Below are positions 1-12,250 of a stretch of DNA of 64,000 nt, piece by piece. Under the pieces are notes generated by a model, which did not search any database, was not told the DNA's origin, and saw nothing but the letters and a program-made list of their open reading frames with translations. Where the stretch lies: contig CM060849.1 in assembly GCA_030737835.1 (NCBI GenBank), forward strand, positions 14,799,216-14,863,215, given 5' to 3'. Position 1 is the first letter of the stretch; every line of letters starts with the position of its first letter. The translations under genes and the position numbers were made by a program. Origin of the DNA: Acorus gramineus (lineage: Eukaryota > Streptophyta > Magnoliopsida > Acorales > Acoraceae).

Positions 1-1285
1 ATGGTATGGTCATGAATTCATGGGGGAATATGTCATGGATTCATTGGGAAGTATGTCACGAATTCATGGGGGCAGTATAATATTGAATTCAGGGGGGAGT
101 ATGGTCTCGGAATCATGGGGCGCATGTCTCGGATTCATGGGGGACTATGGTTTCGGATTTATGGGGGGCGTATGTCTAGGATACATGGGGAGGTATGTAT
201 CAAATTGATGGGTATGTCTCAGATTCATGAGAAAATATGGTCTCGGATTAATGGGGAAATATGTCTCGGATTCATAGGGGAATATGTATCGGATTCTTCA
301 CGGATTCATGGGGGAGTATGTCTCGGATTAATGGGTGAGGGGTATGTCTCGAATTCATGGGTATGCCTCAAATACTTGGGGGGGTATGTATCGGATTCAT
401 GGGTATATTCGTATTCATGGGGGTATGTCTTTGATTCTTGGGTGTATCTAAGATTCAAGGGGAGTATATCTCAAATTAATGGGTATGTCTCAGATTCAAG
501 GGTGGGGGGGTTGAGTATGTCTAGGATTCATGGGGATAATGTCTTAGATTCATGGAAAGTATGTCTCACATTCATGGTCTCTTATAAATAGGGGAGTATG
601 GTCTCGAATACATGATCTCGGATTCATGGGGAACTATGTCTTAGATTTATGGGTATGTCTCGGATTCAAGCAAGGAGTGTGTCTAGGACTCAAGAGGTGT
701 ATGTCCCGGACTCATGGGAGAGTGTGCCTGAGATTCATGAGGGGGTTTGTCTGGAATTCATTTGGGGGTGTCTCCCATTAATGGGAGAGTATGGTCTTGG
801 ATATGATAGGGTACGTCTCAGATTCGTGGGAGATTATGTCTTGGATTCACGGGGGAGTGTCTCGGATTCATGATAGGGTACATCACATATTCATGGGGTT
901 ATGTCTCAGATTCATGAGGGGAGTATGGTCTCAAATTCAAGGAGTAATATGTCTTATATTAATGAGGGGTATGTCTCGAAGTTTTTGATGGGTATGTCAT
1001 AGATTCGTGGGTATTTCTTATACTCATGGGAGGTATGTCTCTGATGGATTCATGGGTATGTCTCAAATTCATGGGCCAACATGTCTCACATTCATGGGGG
1101 AGTATGTCCCGGATTCATGATCAGATTCATGGGGGGAGTATGTCTCCCATTCATGAGAAAGTATGATGTCGGATTCATGGCATTTCTCGGATTCATGGTA
1201 TGGTCTTGGATTCCTAAGTAGAATGTCTCAGATTAAAGGGGGGGAGTATAGTTTCAGATTCATGGGTGTTATGTCTCAGATTCAT

Positions 1286-1345
1286 GACCATACTCCCCCG
1301 ATGAATCCGGGACATACCCCCATGAATCTGAGACATACCCCTGCA
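1286..1345 (-). repeat. Inverted block inside the minisatellite
   Basis: The array motif switches strand here: the top strand reads CATACTCCCCCGATGAATCC and then GACATACCCCCATGAATC, the reverse complement of the surrounding unit. About 60 bp, or 2-3 units, are inverted. The junction with forward units makes a palindromic arm able to fold back. Confidence 0.85.
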
Positions 1346-1529
1346 TGATTTATGGGGGGAGTATCCTGGATTTATGAGGGGTATATCCTGGATTTATGGG
1401 AGAGTATGTCTCAGATTCATTGGTATGTCTCGGTTTCACAAGCGGTATTTCTCAGATCCATTGGGGGAGTATTTGTAGGATTTATGGGGGAGTATGTCTC
1501 GGATTCATGATCGTATTCATGGGGGGAGT

Positions 1530-1949
1530 TAGGCCTGTCAATTGGACGGATACGGATCGGATAGGCCCATATCCGTATCCGTATCCGAATTGGATATCCG
1601 AAAAAATATCCATATCCGATATCCGACGGATATTCCAAAACCCATATCCGTATCCGATCTGAAAATCTGGATACGGATTCGGATAATATCCGAAATATCC
1701 AAACCAGATTAAAATATAAAAAATTTATAAAATCTTAAGTCCTAACATGATTAAATAGGTATCCACTAAAGACATAAAAACACAAATCTTAATATAGTTA
1801 AATAAATATTCAACATGGTTAAATAGGTTTGTGTTTTGTCCTACATCATGAGCCATTGGATTTTCATCTAAGGGTTGAAACTAATTCTAACATATATAAA
1901 TAAAATAATAGTTCGGATACGAATATTGTTCGGATCGAATATAGGCTAT
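1530..1949. mobile_element. hAT-like non-autonomous element remnant (ATATCCG-rich), inserted in the minisatellite
   Basis: The minisatellite stops at 1529 and resumes about 1949. The insert begins TAGGCCTGTCAATTGG, like the left ends of the hAT elements at 23156 and 39142, followed by many CCGTATCC/ATATCCG subterminal motifs and an AT-rich core. The expected right end (a CAGGCCTA-type terminus) is absent, and I see no target duplication, so the right terminus has probably been lost. The element at 23760 is a relative. Confidence 0.6.
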
Positions 1950-3846
1950 ATGTCTCGGATTCATGGAAAAGTACGTCTCAGGTTAATGGGGAATATGTCT
2001 AGGATTCATTGGGGAGTATGGTTAGAGCTTCTTGGTATATATCGGAATCACATATTCATGTGGGGTATGTTTCCGATTCTTGAAGGGTATGTCTTAGATT
2101 CAGGTGAGAGTATGTGTCGGATTCATGGGTCTATATATCTCGAATTCATGGCAATGTTGTAGATTCATGGGGGAGTGTCGCGTATTCATACTTTCTTATT
2201 CATGGGGGAGGATGGTCTCAGATTCGTGGGAGTATGTCTTGAATTCATGGGGGAGTGTCACGGATTCATGATAGGGTACGTCGCAGATTCATAGTAGGAT
2301 ATGTCTCGAATTCAAAAGGGGAGTGTGGTTTCAAAGAGTATTATGTCTTATATTAATGAGAGGTATGTCTTGAATTTGTGGAGGGAGTATGTCTTGGATT
2401 CATGGGGGTGGTGGTGGGAGGGGAGGGGGTGGTGTATCAGATTCATGGTCCCGGATGTATGACGGAGTATGTCTCCGATTCGAGGGGGTTATGTCCCGGA
2501 TTTGTTGGGGGAGCATGCCTCATATTCATGAGGGAGTGTGTCATGGATTCATTGGTGTCTCCGATGAATTTATATGTATGTCTCCGATTGATGGACCGGT
2601 GTGTGTCAGATTTATGGGAGGAGTATTTCTAGTCTAGGACTTATTGGTAGTATGTCTCGGATTCACGGTTGGATTCATAGGGGGACTATGTCTCCCATTC
2701 ATGAGGGAGTATGATCTCGTATTCATGACATTTCTCAGATTCATGGTATGATGTTAGATTCAATAGGGAGTATGTCTCAGATTCAAGGGGTGGAGTATGG
2801 TCTCAGATTCATGGTAGGGTACGTCTCAAATTAATGGGGGAGTATGTCTAAGATTTTTGGGGCAGTATGGAAAGGGATTCATCGTATGTATTGGAAGCAT
2901 GTAGGAGAATGTCTTAGATTCAGGTGGGGGTGTGTATCCGATTCATGTGAGTGTATGTCTTGGATTCATGGTCTCAGATTTATGGCGAAATACGTCTCCG
3001 ATTCAACGGGGTTATGTCTTGGATTCGTTAAAGGAGTATGTCTCAAATTCATGAGGGAGTATGACTCGGATTCATGAGTATGTCACGGATTCATGTGGGG
3101 TATGTCTCCGATGGAGTTATGGGTATGTCTCGGATTCATGGGTAGGTACGTCTCAGATTAATGGAGGGAGCATGTCTAGGATTGATAAAGGAGTATGTCT
3201 TAGATTCATGGTCGGATTGATGGGGGCAGCATGTCTTCCATTCATGAGGGAGTATGATCTCGGATTCATAGCATTTCTTGAATTCATGGTATGGTCTTGG
3301 ATTCATGGGGGAGTATGTCTCTCATTCAATGGGGGAGTGTGGTCTAGGATTCATGGGGGTTTTGTTTAGGATTCATGGGTGGCTATGTCTCGGATTCATG
3401 GTGGCGTACATCTCGGATTCATGGGGGAGTATGTCTAGGATTCATGGAGGAGTATGGTCAGATATTCATGGTATGTATCGGAATCATGGAGGAGTCTCTC
3501 TCGGATTCATGTGGGGTATGTCTCCGATTCATGGGGGTATGTCTTATATTCATTCATGTGGGGGTATGTGTCGGATTCATGGGTTTGTATGTCTTGAATT
3601 CATGGGTATGTCGCAGATTCATAGGGGCATGTCTTAGATTCATGGGAGAGTGTCTCGTATTCGTACTCTCTTATTCATGGGGGGAGAATGGTCTCAGATT
3701 CATGGGAGAGTTTGTCTTCTCCAACCATCACTCTATGAAAGGTAAGATTAACAGTCTCGATTGTTTATGATAAAAAAACAGAATCCCTAATAATTATTTT
3801 ATGTGTGATTTGTGCAGAAGAGAATATGTGAAACAAACCTCAATTG

Positions 3847-4347
3847 ATGGAACCGACGATCACAGCTTTTGATGGTATCTCTGATCCAGAGAAATTGATG
3901 GATCGGACAATGGAGAAGCCCCGGAAGTCGACGAAGCGATGGAAGACCGACGACGAGCAGAGAATCTACTCCACTAAGCTTTTACACGCCCTCCGACAAG
4001 TGCGGCAGAGATCGGTAGGGCCTCCACGGCCGCCAAAGCAGTGGGAGTCCCAGAGGCGGTGGACCGGATCCTGGTGACAGAGGCGAAGGGGAGGACGAGG
4101 TGGAGCCAGGCGATCCTCTCGAGCCGGATCTGGACAAGGATTCGGTGTCAGAAGAGGCGGCCGGCAACGGTTCTGACCAGAAATCAAAGGCTCAGAAGGC
4201 GATGCCGGCGGTGGAGAGGAAGGCGAGGGTGCTCGAGAGGATCGTCCCCGACTGCCGGAGGTTGTCGTTTCCAATGCAGAGGAGATCTCCGACTACATAG
4301 TGGCGTTGGAGATGCAGGTGAAGGAGGATATCTTGGAAATGTTCTAA
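3847..4347 (+). pseudogene. Frameshifted AIF/bHLH147-150-type non-DNA-binding bHLH gene
   Basis: Pieces of one protein family appear in order in different frames. Frame 1 (from ATG 3847) has RWKTDDEQRIYSTKLLHAL. Another frame (about 4012-4130) has AVDRILVTEAKGRTRWSQAI. The next frame (about 4115-4270) has ERKARVLERIVPDCRRLSFP. The last (to TAA 4345-4347) has ISDYIVALEMQV. This is the domain order of plant ATBS1-interacting-factor-like bHLH proteins, nuclear HLH factors that lack a DNA-binding basic region and antagonise growth-promoting bHLH partners. At least three frame changes are needed, so it cannot encode the protein. A possible 5'-UTR intron (GTAAG at about 3742, TGCAG ending about 3816) precedes it. 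Minisatellite resumes within about 25 bp of the stop. The family assignment is from motifs only. Confidence 0.8.
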
Positions 4348-6691
4348 GAATACCATTAAGGTTCGCAAGGGGGGATATAATCTCATATTCATTGGGGTTA
4401 TGTCTGCAATTCATAGGTGGCTATATCTCAGATTCATGGATGAGCACATCTCAAAATAATAGGGGAGTATGTCTAGGATTCATGGGGAGTATGGTCTGAG
4501 TTTCATGATATGTATCGGAATCATGGAGAAGTATCTCTCGGATTCATGTGCGGTATGTCCGATGCATGGGGGGTATGTCTTAGATTCATGTGGGGGTATG
4601 TGTCAGATTCATGGATTCATGGGTATGTCGCAGATTCAATGGGGGCATGTTTTGGATTCATGGGGGAGTGTCGCGTATTCAAACTCTCTTATTCATGGGG
4701 GGAGAATGGTCTTAGATTCGTGGGAGAGGATATCTTGGATTCAAGGGGGAGTGTCAGGGTTTCATGATAGGGTACATCGCAGATTCATGGAAGGATATCT
4801 CGAATTCATGAGGGGAGTATGGTCTCAAATTCAGGAAATACTATGTCTTATACTAATGAGGAGTATGTGTCGAATTTTTTGATGGGTATGTCATGGATTC
4901 ATAGGTATGTCTTAGATTCATGGGGGTATGTCTCCGATGGATTCATGGGTATGTCTCGAATTCAAGGAATACTATGTCTTATATTAATGAGGGGTATGTC
5001 TCGAATTTTTTTATGGGTATGTCTCGAATTCATGAGCAGGTAGGTATGTCTTAGATTTAAATAGTATTATGTCTTATATTAATGAGGGGTATGTCTAGAA
5101 TTTGTGGGGGGAGTATGTCTCGGATTCAGGCGGAATTTATGTATCAGATTCGTGGTCCCGGATTTATGGCGGAGTACGTCTCCGATTCGAGGGGGTTATG
5201 TCTCGATTCGTTGGGGGAGCATACCTCATATTCATGGGGGAGTATGTCTCATATTCATAGATATGTCACAGATTCATGGGTATGTCTCCGATGGATTCAT
5301 GGGGGTATGTCTCCGATGGATTCATGGACTGGTATGTTTCATATTCATGTGAGGAGTATTTCTAAGATTTATTGGGTAATATGTCTCGGATTCATGGTTG
5401 AATTCATGGGGAGAGTATGTCTCCCATTCATGAGGTAGTATGATCTCGGATTCATGGCATTTCTCTTATTCATGGTATGATGTTAGATTCAATGGGGAGT
5501 AGGATTCAAGGGGGGAGTATGGTCTCAAGATTCATGGGTATGTCTCCGATGGATTTATGGGGGTATGTCTCCGATGGATTCATGTGTATGTCTCGGATTC
5601 ATGGACCGGTATGTTTTAGATTCATGGGAGGAGTATTTCTAGGATTCATTGGGTAGTATGTCTCAGATTCAAGATTTGGATTCATGGGGGGGACTATGTC
5701 TCCCATTCATGAGGGAATAGCATCTCAGATTCATGGCATTTCTCAAATTCATGGTAAGATGTTAGATTTAATGGGGAGTATGTCTCTGATTCAAGGGGGA
5801 GTAAGGTCTCATCTTCATGGTGGGGTACATCTTGGATTAATAGGAGAGTATCTTGGATTCATGGGGGGGTGTCACGTATTCATACTCTCTTATTCATGGG
5901 GTTATGTCTCGGATTCATGGTGGGGTACGTCTCGGATTAATAGGGGAGTATCTTGGATTCATGAGGGTGTGTCGCGTATTCATACTCTCTTATTCATGGG
6001 GGGAGAATGGTCTCAAATTCGTGGGAGAGTATGTCTTGGATTCATGGGGGAGTGTCAGGTATTCATGATAAGGTACGTCGCAGATTCATGGTAGGATATG
6101 TCTCGGATTCACGGAGGAGTATGGTCTCAAATTCAGGGAGTACTATGTCTTATATTAATGAGGGGTATGTCTTGAATTTTTTGTTGGGTATGTCACAAAT
6201 TCATAGGTATGTCTCAAATTCATATGGGGTATGTCTCCGATGGATTCATGGGTATGTCTCGAATTCATGGCCAGGTAGGTACGTCTTAGATTCATGAGAG
6301 AGTATGTATATGATTCATGAGAGAGTATGTCTCGAATTCATGATCATGAGAGAGTACGTCTCGGATTCATGATCGGATTCATTAGGGAAGTATGTCCCCC
6401 ATTCATGAGGGAGTATGATGTCTCATTCATGGCATTTCTCGGATTCATGGTATGGTCTTGGATTCTTGGGGAGTATGTCCTAGATTAAAGGGGGAGTAAG
6501 GTCTCGGATTCATGGGGTTATGTCTCGTTTTCATGGGTGGCCATGTCTCGGATTCATGGTGCGGCAAATCTCAGATTAATGGGATAGTATGTCTAGATTC
6601 ATGGGTGATTATGGTCAGGGATTGATGGTATGTATTAGAATCAGGAAGTATGTCTTGGATTCATGGCAACGGGGTGGGGGCTTCTCGGGTT

Positions 6692-6799
6692 TATACCCAT
6701 GAATCCGAGACATATCCCACTTGAATCCATGACCATACTCCCCCCATGAATCCGGGATATACCCCTCATGAATCCGAGACATACCCCACATGAATCCGG
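6692..6799 (-). repeat. Second inverted block inside the minisatellite
   Basis: About 100 bp of array units lie in reverse orientation (CCATGAATCCGAGACATA, then CATACTCCCCCCATGAATCC). The block ends in CATGAATCCGGATTCATG, a perfect palindrome at the strand switch, and forward units resume at once. Confidence 0.85.
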
Positions 6800-8060
6800 A
6801 TTCATGCGGGGCTATGTCTCAGATTCATGGGGGTATGTCCAGGATTCATGATGGAGTATGTCTCGAATTCATAGGGAGTATGTCTCGGATTCATAAGCGG
6901 GTATTTCTCATATCCATGGGGGAGTATTTCTAGGATTCATGGGGGAGTATGTCTCGGATTCATGATCGTATTCATGGGGGGAGTATATCTCCCATTTATT
7001 AGGGAGTAGGATCTCAAATTCATGGCATTTCTCGGGTTCATGGTATGGTCTTGGATTCACAAGGGAGCATGTTTCCGATTCAAGGGGGATATAGTCTCAG
7101 ATTCATTGGGGTTATGTCTCTGATTCATAGGTGGCTTTGTCTCGGATTCATAGAGGAGTATGTCTTAGAGAGAGTATGTCTAGGATTCATGGGGAAGTAT
7201 GGTCAGAGCTTCATGGTATGTATTGGAATCATGGACGAGTATCTCTCAGATTCATGTGGGGTATGTTGCTGATTCAAGGGGGTATGTCTTAATTGATGTG
7301 GGGGTAAGCATCGGATTCATGGGTCCGTATGTCTCGAATTCATGGGTATGTCACAGATTCATGGGGGGTATGTCTTGGATTCATGGGGGAGTGTTGCGTA
7401 TTCATACTCTCTTATTTATGAGGGAGAATAGTCTCAGATTCATGGGAGAGTATGTCTTGGATTCATGGGGGTGTGTCATGGATTCATGACAAGGTACGTC
7501 AAAAATTCATGGTAGGATATGTCTCGGATTCATGAGGGGAGTATGGTCTCAAATTCCAAGAGTATTATGTCTTATATTAATGAGGGGTATGTCTTGAATT
7601 TGTGGGGGGAGTATGTCTCGGATTCATGGGGGGAGGGGTGGGTGGGTTATGTATCAGATTCATAGTCCCGGATTTGTGGCGGAGTACGTCTCCGATTCGA
7701 GGGGGTTATGGCTCAGATTCATTGGGGGAGCATGCCTCATATTCATGGGGGAGTATGTCTATTCATGGGTACGACACGGATTCACGGGTATGTCTTAGAT
7801 TCATGGTAGTATGTCTCTGATAGATTCATGGGCCGATATAGAGTATGTCTCTATTCATGAGGGAGTATGATTTCGGTTTCATGGCGTTTCTCATATTCAT
7901 GGTATGATGTTAGATTGAATAGGGAGTATGTCTCGGATTCAAGGGGGGGGGTATGGTCAAGGATTCATGGGAGAGTATGTCTTGAATTCATGGGGAAGTG
8001 TCAGGATTCATGATAGGTACGTCTTAGATTCAGGGGAGATTATGTCTCGGATTATATAAT

Positions 8061-10012
8061 CACCAATGATTATATCATTCTAAAATACGAAGAAATAGAT
8101 GTCATACAAATCTGAACATTTTGAATTGATGGGATCTCCACGACATGAGAATATACACGGGCAGATGAATGGCAAGACTAAGATATGGTTTGCGAATTAT
8201 GCACATAAAGAAGCACAAAGTTTTGTCAATAGGAAAGCTAATCATTTCAAATTTTCAGAGCCGGCTACCAAGATTATAAAAACTATGAGTTAGTTACTCA
8301 TGATTGCTAAAATCATGACACCCATAATTGTTTTTTTTTTTCGTCCCATGCAAAGATTATTCCATCAGTATCAATGTATCATCCCTCTTCCTAGATTTTT
8401 TTTTTTCCCCTATAACAGCCATCGCAGCTTTCCTTCAAGCATCTATGACTACCTTGCATTTTGATTTTGAGGTGCCACTTGCCACTAAAACCACTCTGCG
8501 ACATGCTTCTAATGGAAAAGTTTGTGGTATCCATTTCTTGCGGTGTCCACCATTTATCGCCTCATAATTATCCATTTTCACACTGTTACATGACATCAAG
8601 AAACTCAACCTTTGCAGGATGGCAAGAACGAAACCCATCTACAGCTGACTCCATCACTGTAAAATAGGTCACATTGCATGGGGAAAGAGTTTTGGGAATG
8701 TAGATTTGGTGTGCATGGGTCAAATTATTAATTCATCATGCTGCAACAAATGTGTGCAGAGAGGGCATGTAATGTTAGAAATGAGGAGGAATAGAAGCCT
8801 AGATCACGGAGATGGTTTACTGGTTTGGGGAAACCAGAGACATCTTCATTGATTTTAACGGCTGGGGGCAGAGATGAAAGACCTTAATTATTGGACTAGC
8901 GTAATGATTGAATCCGGATACATAGTACCGATCCAAATATAGAAATCCAGAGATAAAAGAGATTATAATCAATGAATGTGATGGTCAACTGAATTCAGAC
9001 AATCAGAGTAACTTGATTATGTTTTTGTTTTTGGCAAAGATTATGCTCAGTTGTTGATGACATACACAGACAATCTCAGTTGTTGACATACATAGACAAT
9101 GGACTATATAACAAGAGCTCCCAAGTCATACATGCTGTGATTGCAGGATATCTTTTATCCCTTGATTCTCTTCAGTTCACTCTTGCTAAATTGACAAAAT
9201 ATCAAGTTCAGTGGTGGTCTATTGGAAAGTTTAACTTACAGATGCACGGTTTAAAAATAAAAGAGTGAACTCAAAGAGCAGGTCCCTATTAAGCGGAAAG
9301 GTTGACTCCATCAAATAGATTGAGTTTCAAACAAAACAAGGGAGATTATGAAATCGAAGTAAACTATTTAATGGTCAATCAGTGTATTGATTTGGTTGTT
9401 CTAGGTTCAACAGGTACATCACACAGAAAGTCAGTAAGCATGGATGGATTTCAGATATGAAATGTTAATTCAGCTGCATATGAAATGGGCGACAATTTTC
9501 TTAATTGCTTAAAGTTTAGATTCACCAGGTACTCATGCATAAAGAAAGTCAGTAAGCATGGCTGAATTTCAGATATGTAATGTTAATTCAGCTGCATATG
9601 AAATGGGCGACAATTTTCTTCATTGTTTAAAGATTGGGTCACTCTCATCTTGGAGGAGGAGTCCCCTTCATTGTTTATTGGTAACAATAGGATGGGGTGA
9701 GGTTGTTCAGGCTTGTTCCCTTTCATGGAAGTTTTTTAATCACATGCTTTATATACTTACAGTGGTCCGAGTGATAAAATTTGGGTGGTTAGTCATGTAA
9801 TGAGTTAGTTCCCGATTTTTTGTACAATGTTACTCTTCTTTCTTTTTTGTAAGGAGATCAGCTCATCTCCTTCTTTTCGGGGGTTTCAATTAATAAAATA
9901 CTCCTCTCTATTCTCAACAACAACAAAAACAATCAGCTGCATAATATGAAACAAACAGAATAATCAATCTTCAATTAAATTTCATAGGCTGAACAGAAGT
10001 AGACAACATAAC
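8061..10012. other. Non-coding stretch with no recognised gene
   Basis: Unique-looking, moderately AT-rich DNA. The ORFs here are short and match no family I recognise. A polypyrimidine run lies near 8330-8410. At about 9560-9920 the sequence ends in GTTTCAATTAATAAAATACT followed by a CAA-rich tract, which resembles the 3' tail of a degenerate non-LTR retroelement; this is weak evidence. Confidence 0.5.
9425..9655. repeat. Imperfect tandem duplication, period 118 bp
   Basis: AGAAAGTCAGTAAGCATGG at 9425 recurs at 9543. The following text (TTTCAGATATG, AATGTTAATTCAGCTGC, GGGCGACAATTTTCTT) is repeated with a few substitutions. Confidence 0.85.
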
Positions 10013-11934
10013 TTACTTATATAAATAGGCGGCAATTCCCAAAATTTTGCATAAGAGGATGATATCAATACAGAAGTTGCGACTGGATCACAGCTGCCAA
10101 AAAAAATTAAAATTCATTCAGATATATTTACAAAGTAACATTTCAGTGCACTCATAAGTCATTATGTTTGAAACATAGCTAGAATTAACAGACCTGGGTG
10201 ACAGTCTCCTTCAGTCTCACATTAGTATTCTTAAGGTCCGCGGTGGCCCTGTCCACCTACAGTAATAACACAAGGGCACGAGGTAATGTACAATATTTGT
10301 ATTCCACACTTCCAAGTTGTGTTAATATAAAACAACATTGGAAAAAGAAACAGGCAATAGAATATGTCCTGACCTTGGTATCAATCTCATCCATCAAGGG
10401 AACTTGCCTGTCCATTTCCTGAGAATATTACAAATATATAAATCAATCTCAATATATTTTGGATTGCATGTAATTCCAGAATAAAATTGCAGATAATTTA
10501 CGTCATTCATGTCATGAGCCATGTTTTTCAGGTTGCAAGTCCTTCTGCTATAACATCCAATCCTTGATCCTGCATATAGGTCATTTGTATTCCCCTGAGT
10601 AAACTCATGCATCTGACATGATATCAGTAACATGCGACTCAAAATAATGAGAGTAAAATTCTTCAATGATAACCATCATATGATGCTTTTATTTTACATG
10701 AAACGGCATGGAGAAAAAGAGTTCACAAAAGATGAAAGTTCAATTGACTCCAAAAATGTGGAGCAAAATGCCCAATAGTGCCAATATAATGGAAAAGGTA
10801 TGAGCATTTAGGAACACACATGAATTATTATTTTCCTGAAAACCTACTGCCATGAATACACTGATATTATAGACTTCTTATGGAGAAAGTACAAGCTCCA
10901 ATAAAATTTAAAATAAAGCAACTTGGAAAATATCGATACAAGGTAATGTACAATATTTGTATTCCACATTTCCAAGTTGTGTTAATATAAAACAAAATTG
11001 GAAAGAGAAACAGGCAATAGAATATGTCCTGACCTTAGTATCAATCTCATCCATCAAGGGAACTTGCATGTCCATTTCTTGAGAATATTACAAATATATA
11101 AATCGATCTCAATATATTTTGGATTGCATGTAATTCCATAATAAAATTGTAGATAATTTACCTCATTCATGTCATGAGCCATGTTCTTCATGGTGTCAAG
11201 TCCTTCTGCTATAACATCCAATCCTTGATCCTGCATATAGGTCATTTGTGTTCCCCTGAGTAAACTCATGCATCTGACATGATATCGGTAACATGCGACT
11301 CAAAATAATGAGAGTAAAATTCTTCAATGATAACCATCATATGATGCTTTTATTTTACATGAAACGGCATGGAGAAAAAGAGTTCACAAAAGATGAAAGT
11401 TCAATTGACTCCAAAAATGTGGAGCAAAATGCCCAATAGTGCCAATATAATGGAAAAGGTATGAGCATTTAGGAACATACATGAATTATTATTTTCCTGA
11501 AAACCTACTGCCATGAATACACTGATATTATAGACTTCTTATGGAGAAAGTACAAGCTCCAATAAAATTTAAAATAAAGCAACTTGGAAAATATCGATGC
11601 AAGGTAATGTACAATATTTGTATTCCACATTTCCAAGTTGTGTTAATATAAAACAAAATTGGAAAAAGAAACAGGCAATAGAATATGTCCTGACCTTAGT
11701 ATCAATCTCATCCATCAAGGGAACTTGCATGTCCATTTCTTGAGAATATTACAAATATATAAATCGATCTCAATATATTTTGGATTGCATGTAATTCCAT
11801 AATAAAATTGTAGATAATTTACCTCATTCATGTCATGAGCCATGTTCTTCATGGTGTCAAGTCCTTCTGCTATAACATCCAATCCTTGATCCTGCATATA
11901 GGTCATTTGTGTTCCCCTGAGTAAACTCATGCAT
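10013..11934 (-). pseudogene. SYP71: SYP71-like Qc-SNARE pseudogene with triplicated exon pair
   Basis: On the minus strand, exon-sized blocks with AG/GT borders spell the C-terminal half of the plant Qc-SNARE SYP7 family, membrane-fusion syntaxins of the ER and plasma membrane. Exon A (11823-11934, 11162-11273, 10502-10612) gives DQGLDVIAEGLDTMKNMAH. Exon B (11695-11739, 11034-11078, 10374-10418) gives MDRQVPLMDEIDTK in the leftmost copy. Exon C (10194-10256) gives VDRATADLKNTNVRLKETVT. Exon D (10013-10093) gives SSRNFCIDIILL, the start of the membrane anchor. Exons A and B are present three times, C and D once. Damage: the second codon of exon D is TGA (10088-10090) where the family has Arg; exon A of the left copy lacks one base; the first base of exon B in the two right copies is changed so that the AG acceptor shifts by one base. 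No N-terminal exons are visible upstream. Confidence 0.85.
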
Positions 11935-12250
11935 CTGACATGATATCGGTAACATGCGACTCAAAATAATGAGAGTAAAATTCTTCAATGATAACCATCA
12001 TATGATGCTTTTATTTTACATGAAACAGCATGGATTCACAAAAGATGAAAGTTCAACTGACTCCAAAAATGTGGAGCAAAATGCCCAATAGTGCCAATGT
12101 AATGGAAAAGGTATGAGCATTCAGGAACATACATGAATTATTATTTTCCCGAAAACCTACTGTCATGAATACACTGATATTATAGACTTCTTATGGAGAA
12201 AGTACAAGCTCCAATAAAATTTAAAATAAAGCAACTTGCCAAATATCGAT
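10281..12250. repeat. Three tandem copies of a 661-bp segment
   Basis: Copies start at AGGTAATGTACAATATTTG at 10281, 10941 and 11602, so the periods are 660 and 661 bp. The second and third are nearly identical. The first differs more, including a one-base deletion in the SNARE exon. The third lacks about a dozen bases near 12034. Each copy holds SYP71-like exons A and B with the intron between. Confidence 0.95.

Larger units (their letters stand above)
1..8060. repeat. Degenerate minisatellite array, unit about 23 bp, with higher-order repeats
   Basis: Nearly the whole interval is built from variants of TCGGATTCATGGGG followed by GAGTATGTC. The common unit is 23 bp and variants of about 19-25 bp are frequent, the shortest lacking the GGGGA part. 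Since 23 is not a multiple of 3, each forward frame cycles through the same three peptide phrases (such as SRIHGG, CLGFMG, YVSDSW), which explains the many short overlapping ORFs; none is a real gene. Longer blocks recur, for example a module containing CGTATTCATACTCTCTTATT near 2180, 3655, 4670, 5875, 5975 and 7395. The array is open at the left window edge and ends near 8060. It is interrupted by a transposon remnant, two inverted blocks and a bHLH pseudogene. Confidence 0.93.

Noticed and set aside
20..7820. Dozens of overlapping 60-160-residue ORFs with SDSWG / SRIHGG / CLGFMG motifs, like a repeat-protein family
   Set aside because: They are frame readings of a 23-bp DNA minisatellite; all frames show the same phrases in rotation, lengths and frames are inconsistent, and there are no start-site or domain signals.
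1..8060. CRISPR-like or satellite array
   Set aside because: The units are contiguous and degenerate with no unique spacers, and the context is a plant nuclear genome; the unit is far shorter than typical centromeric satellites.
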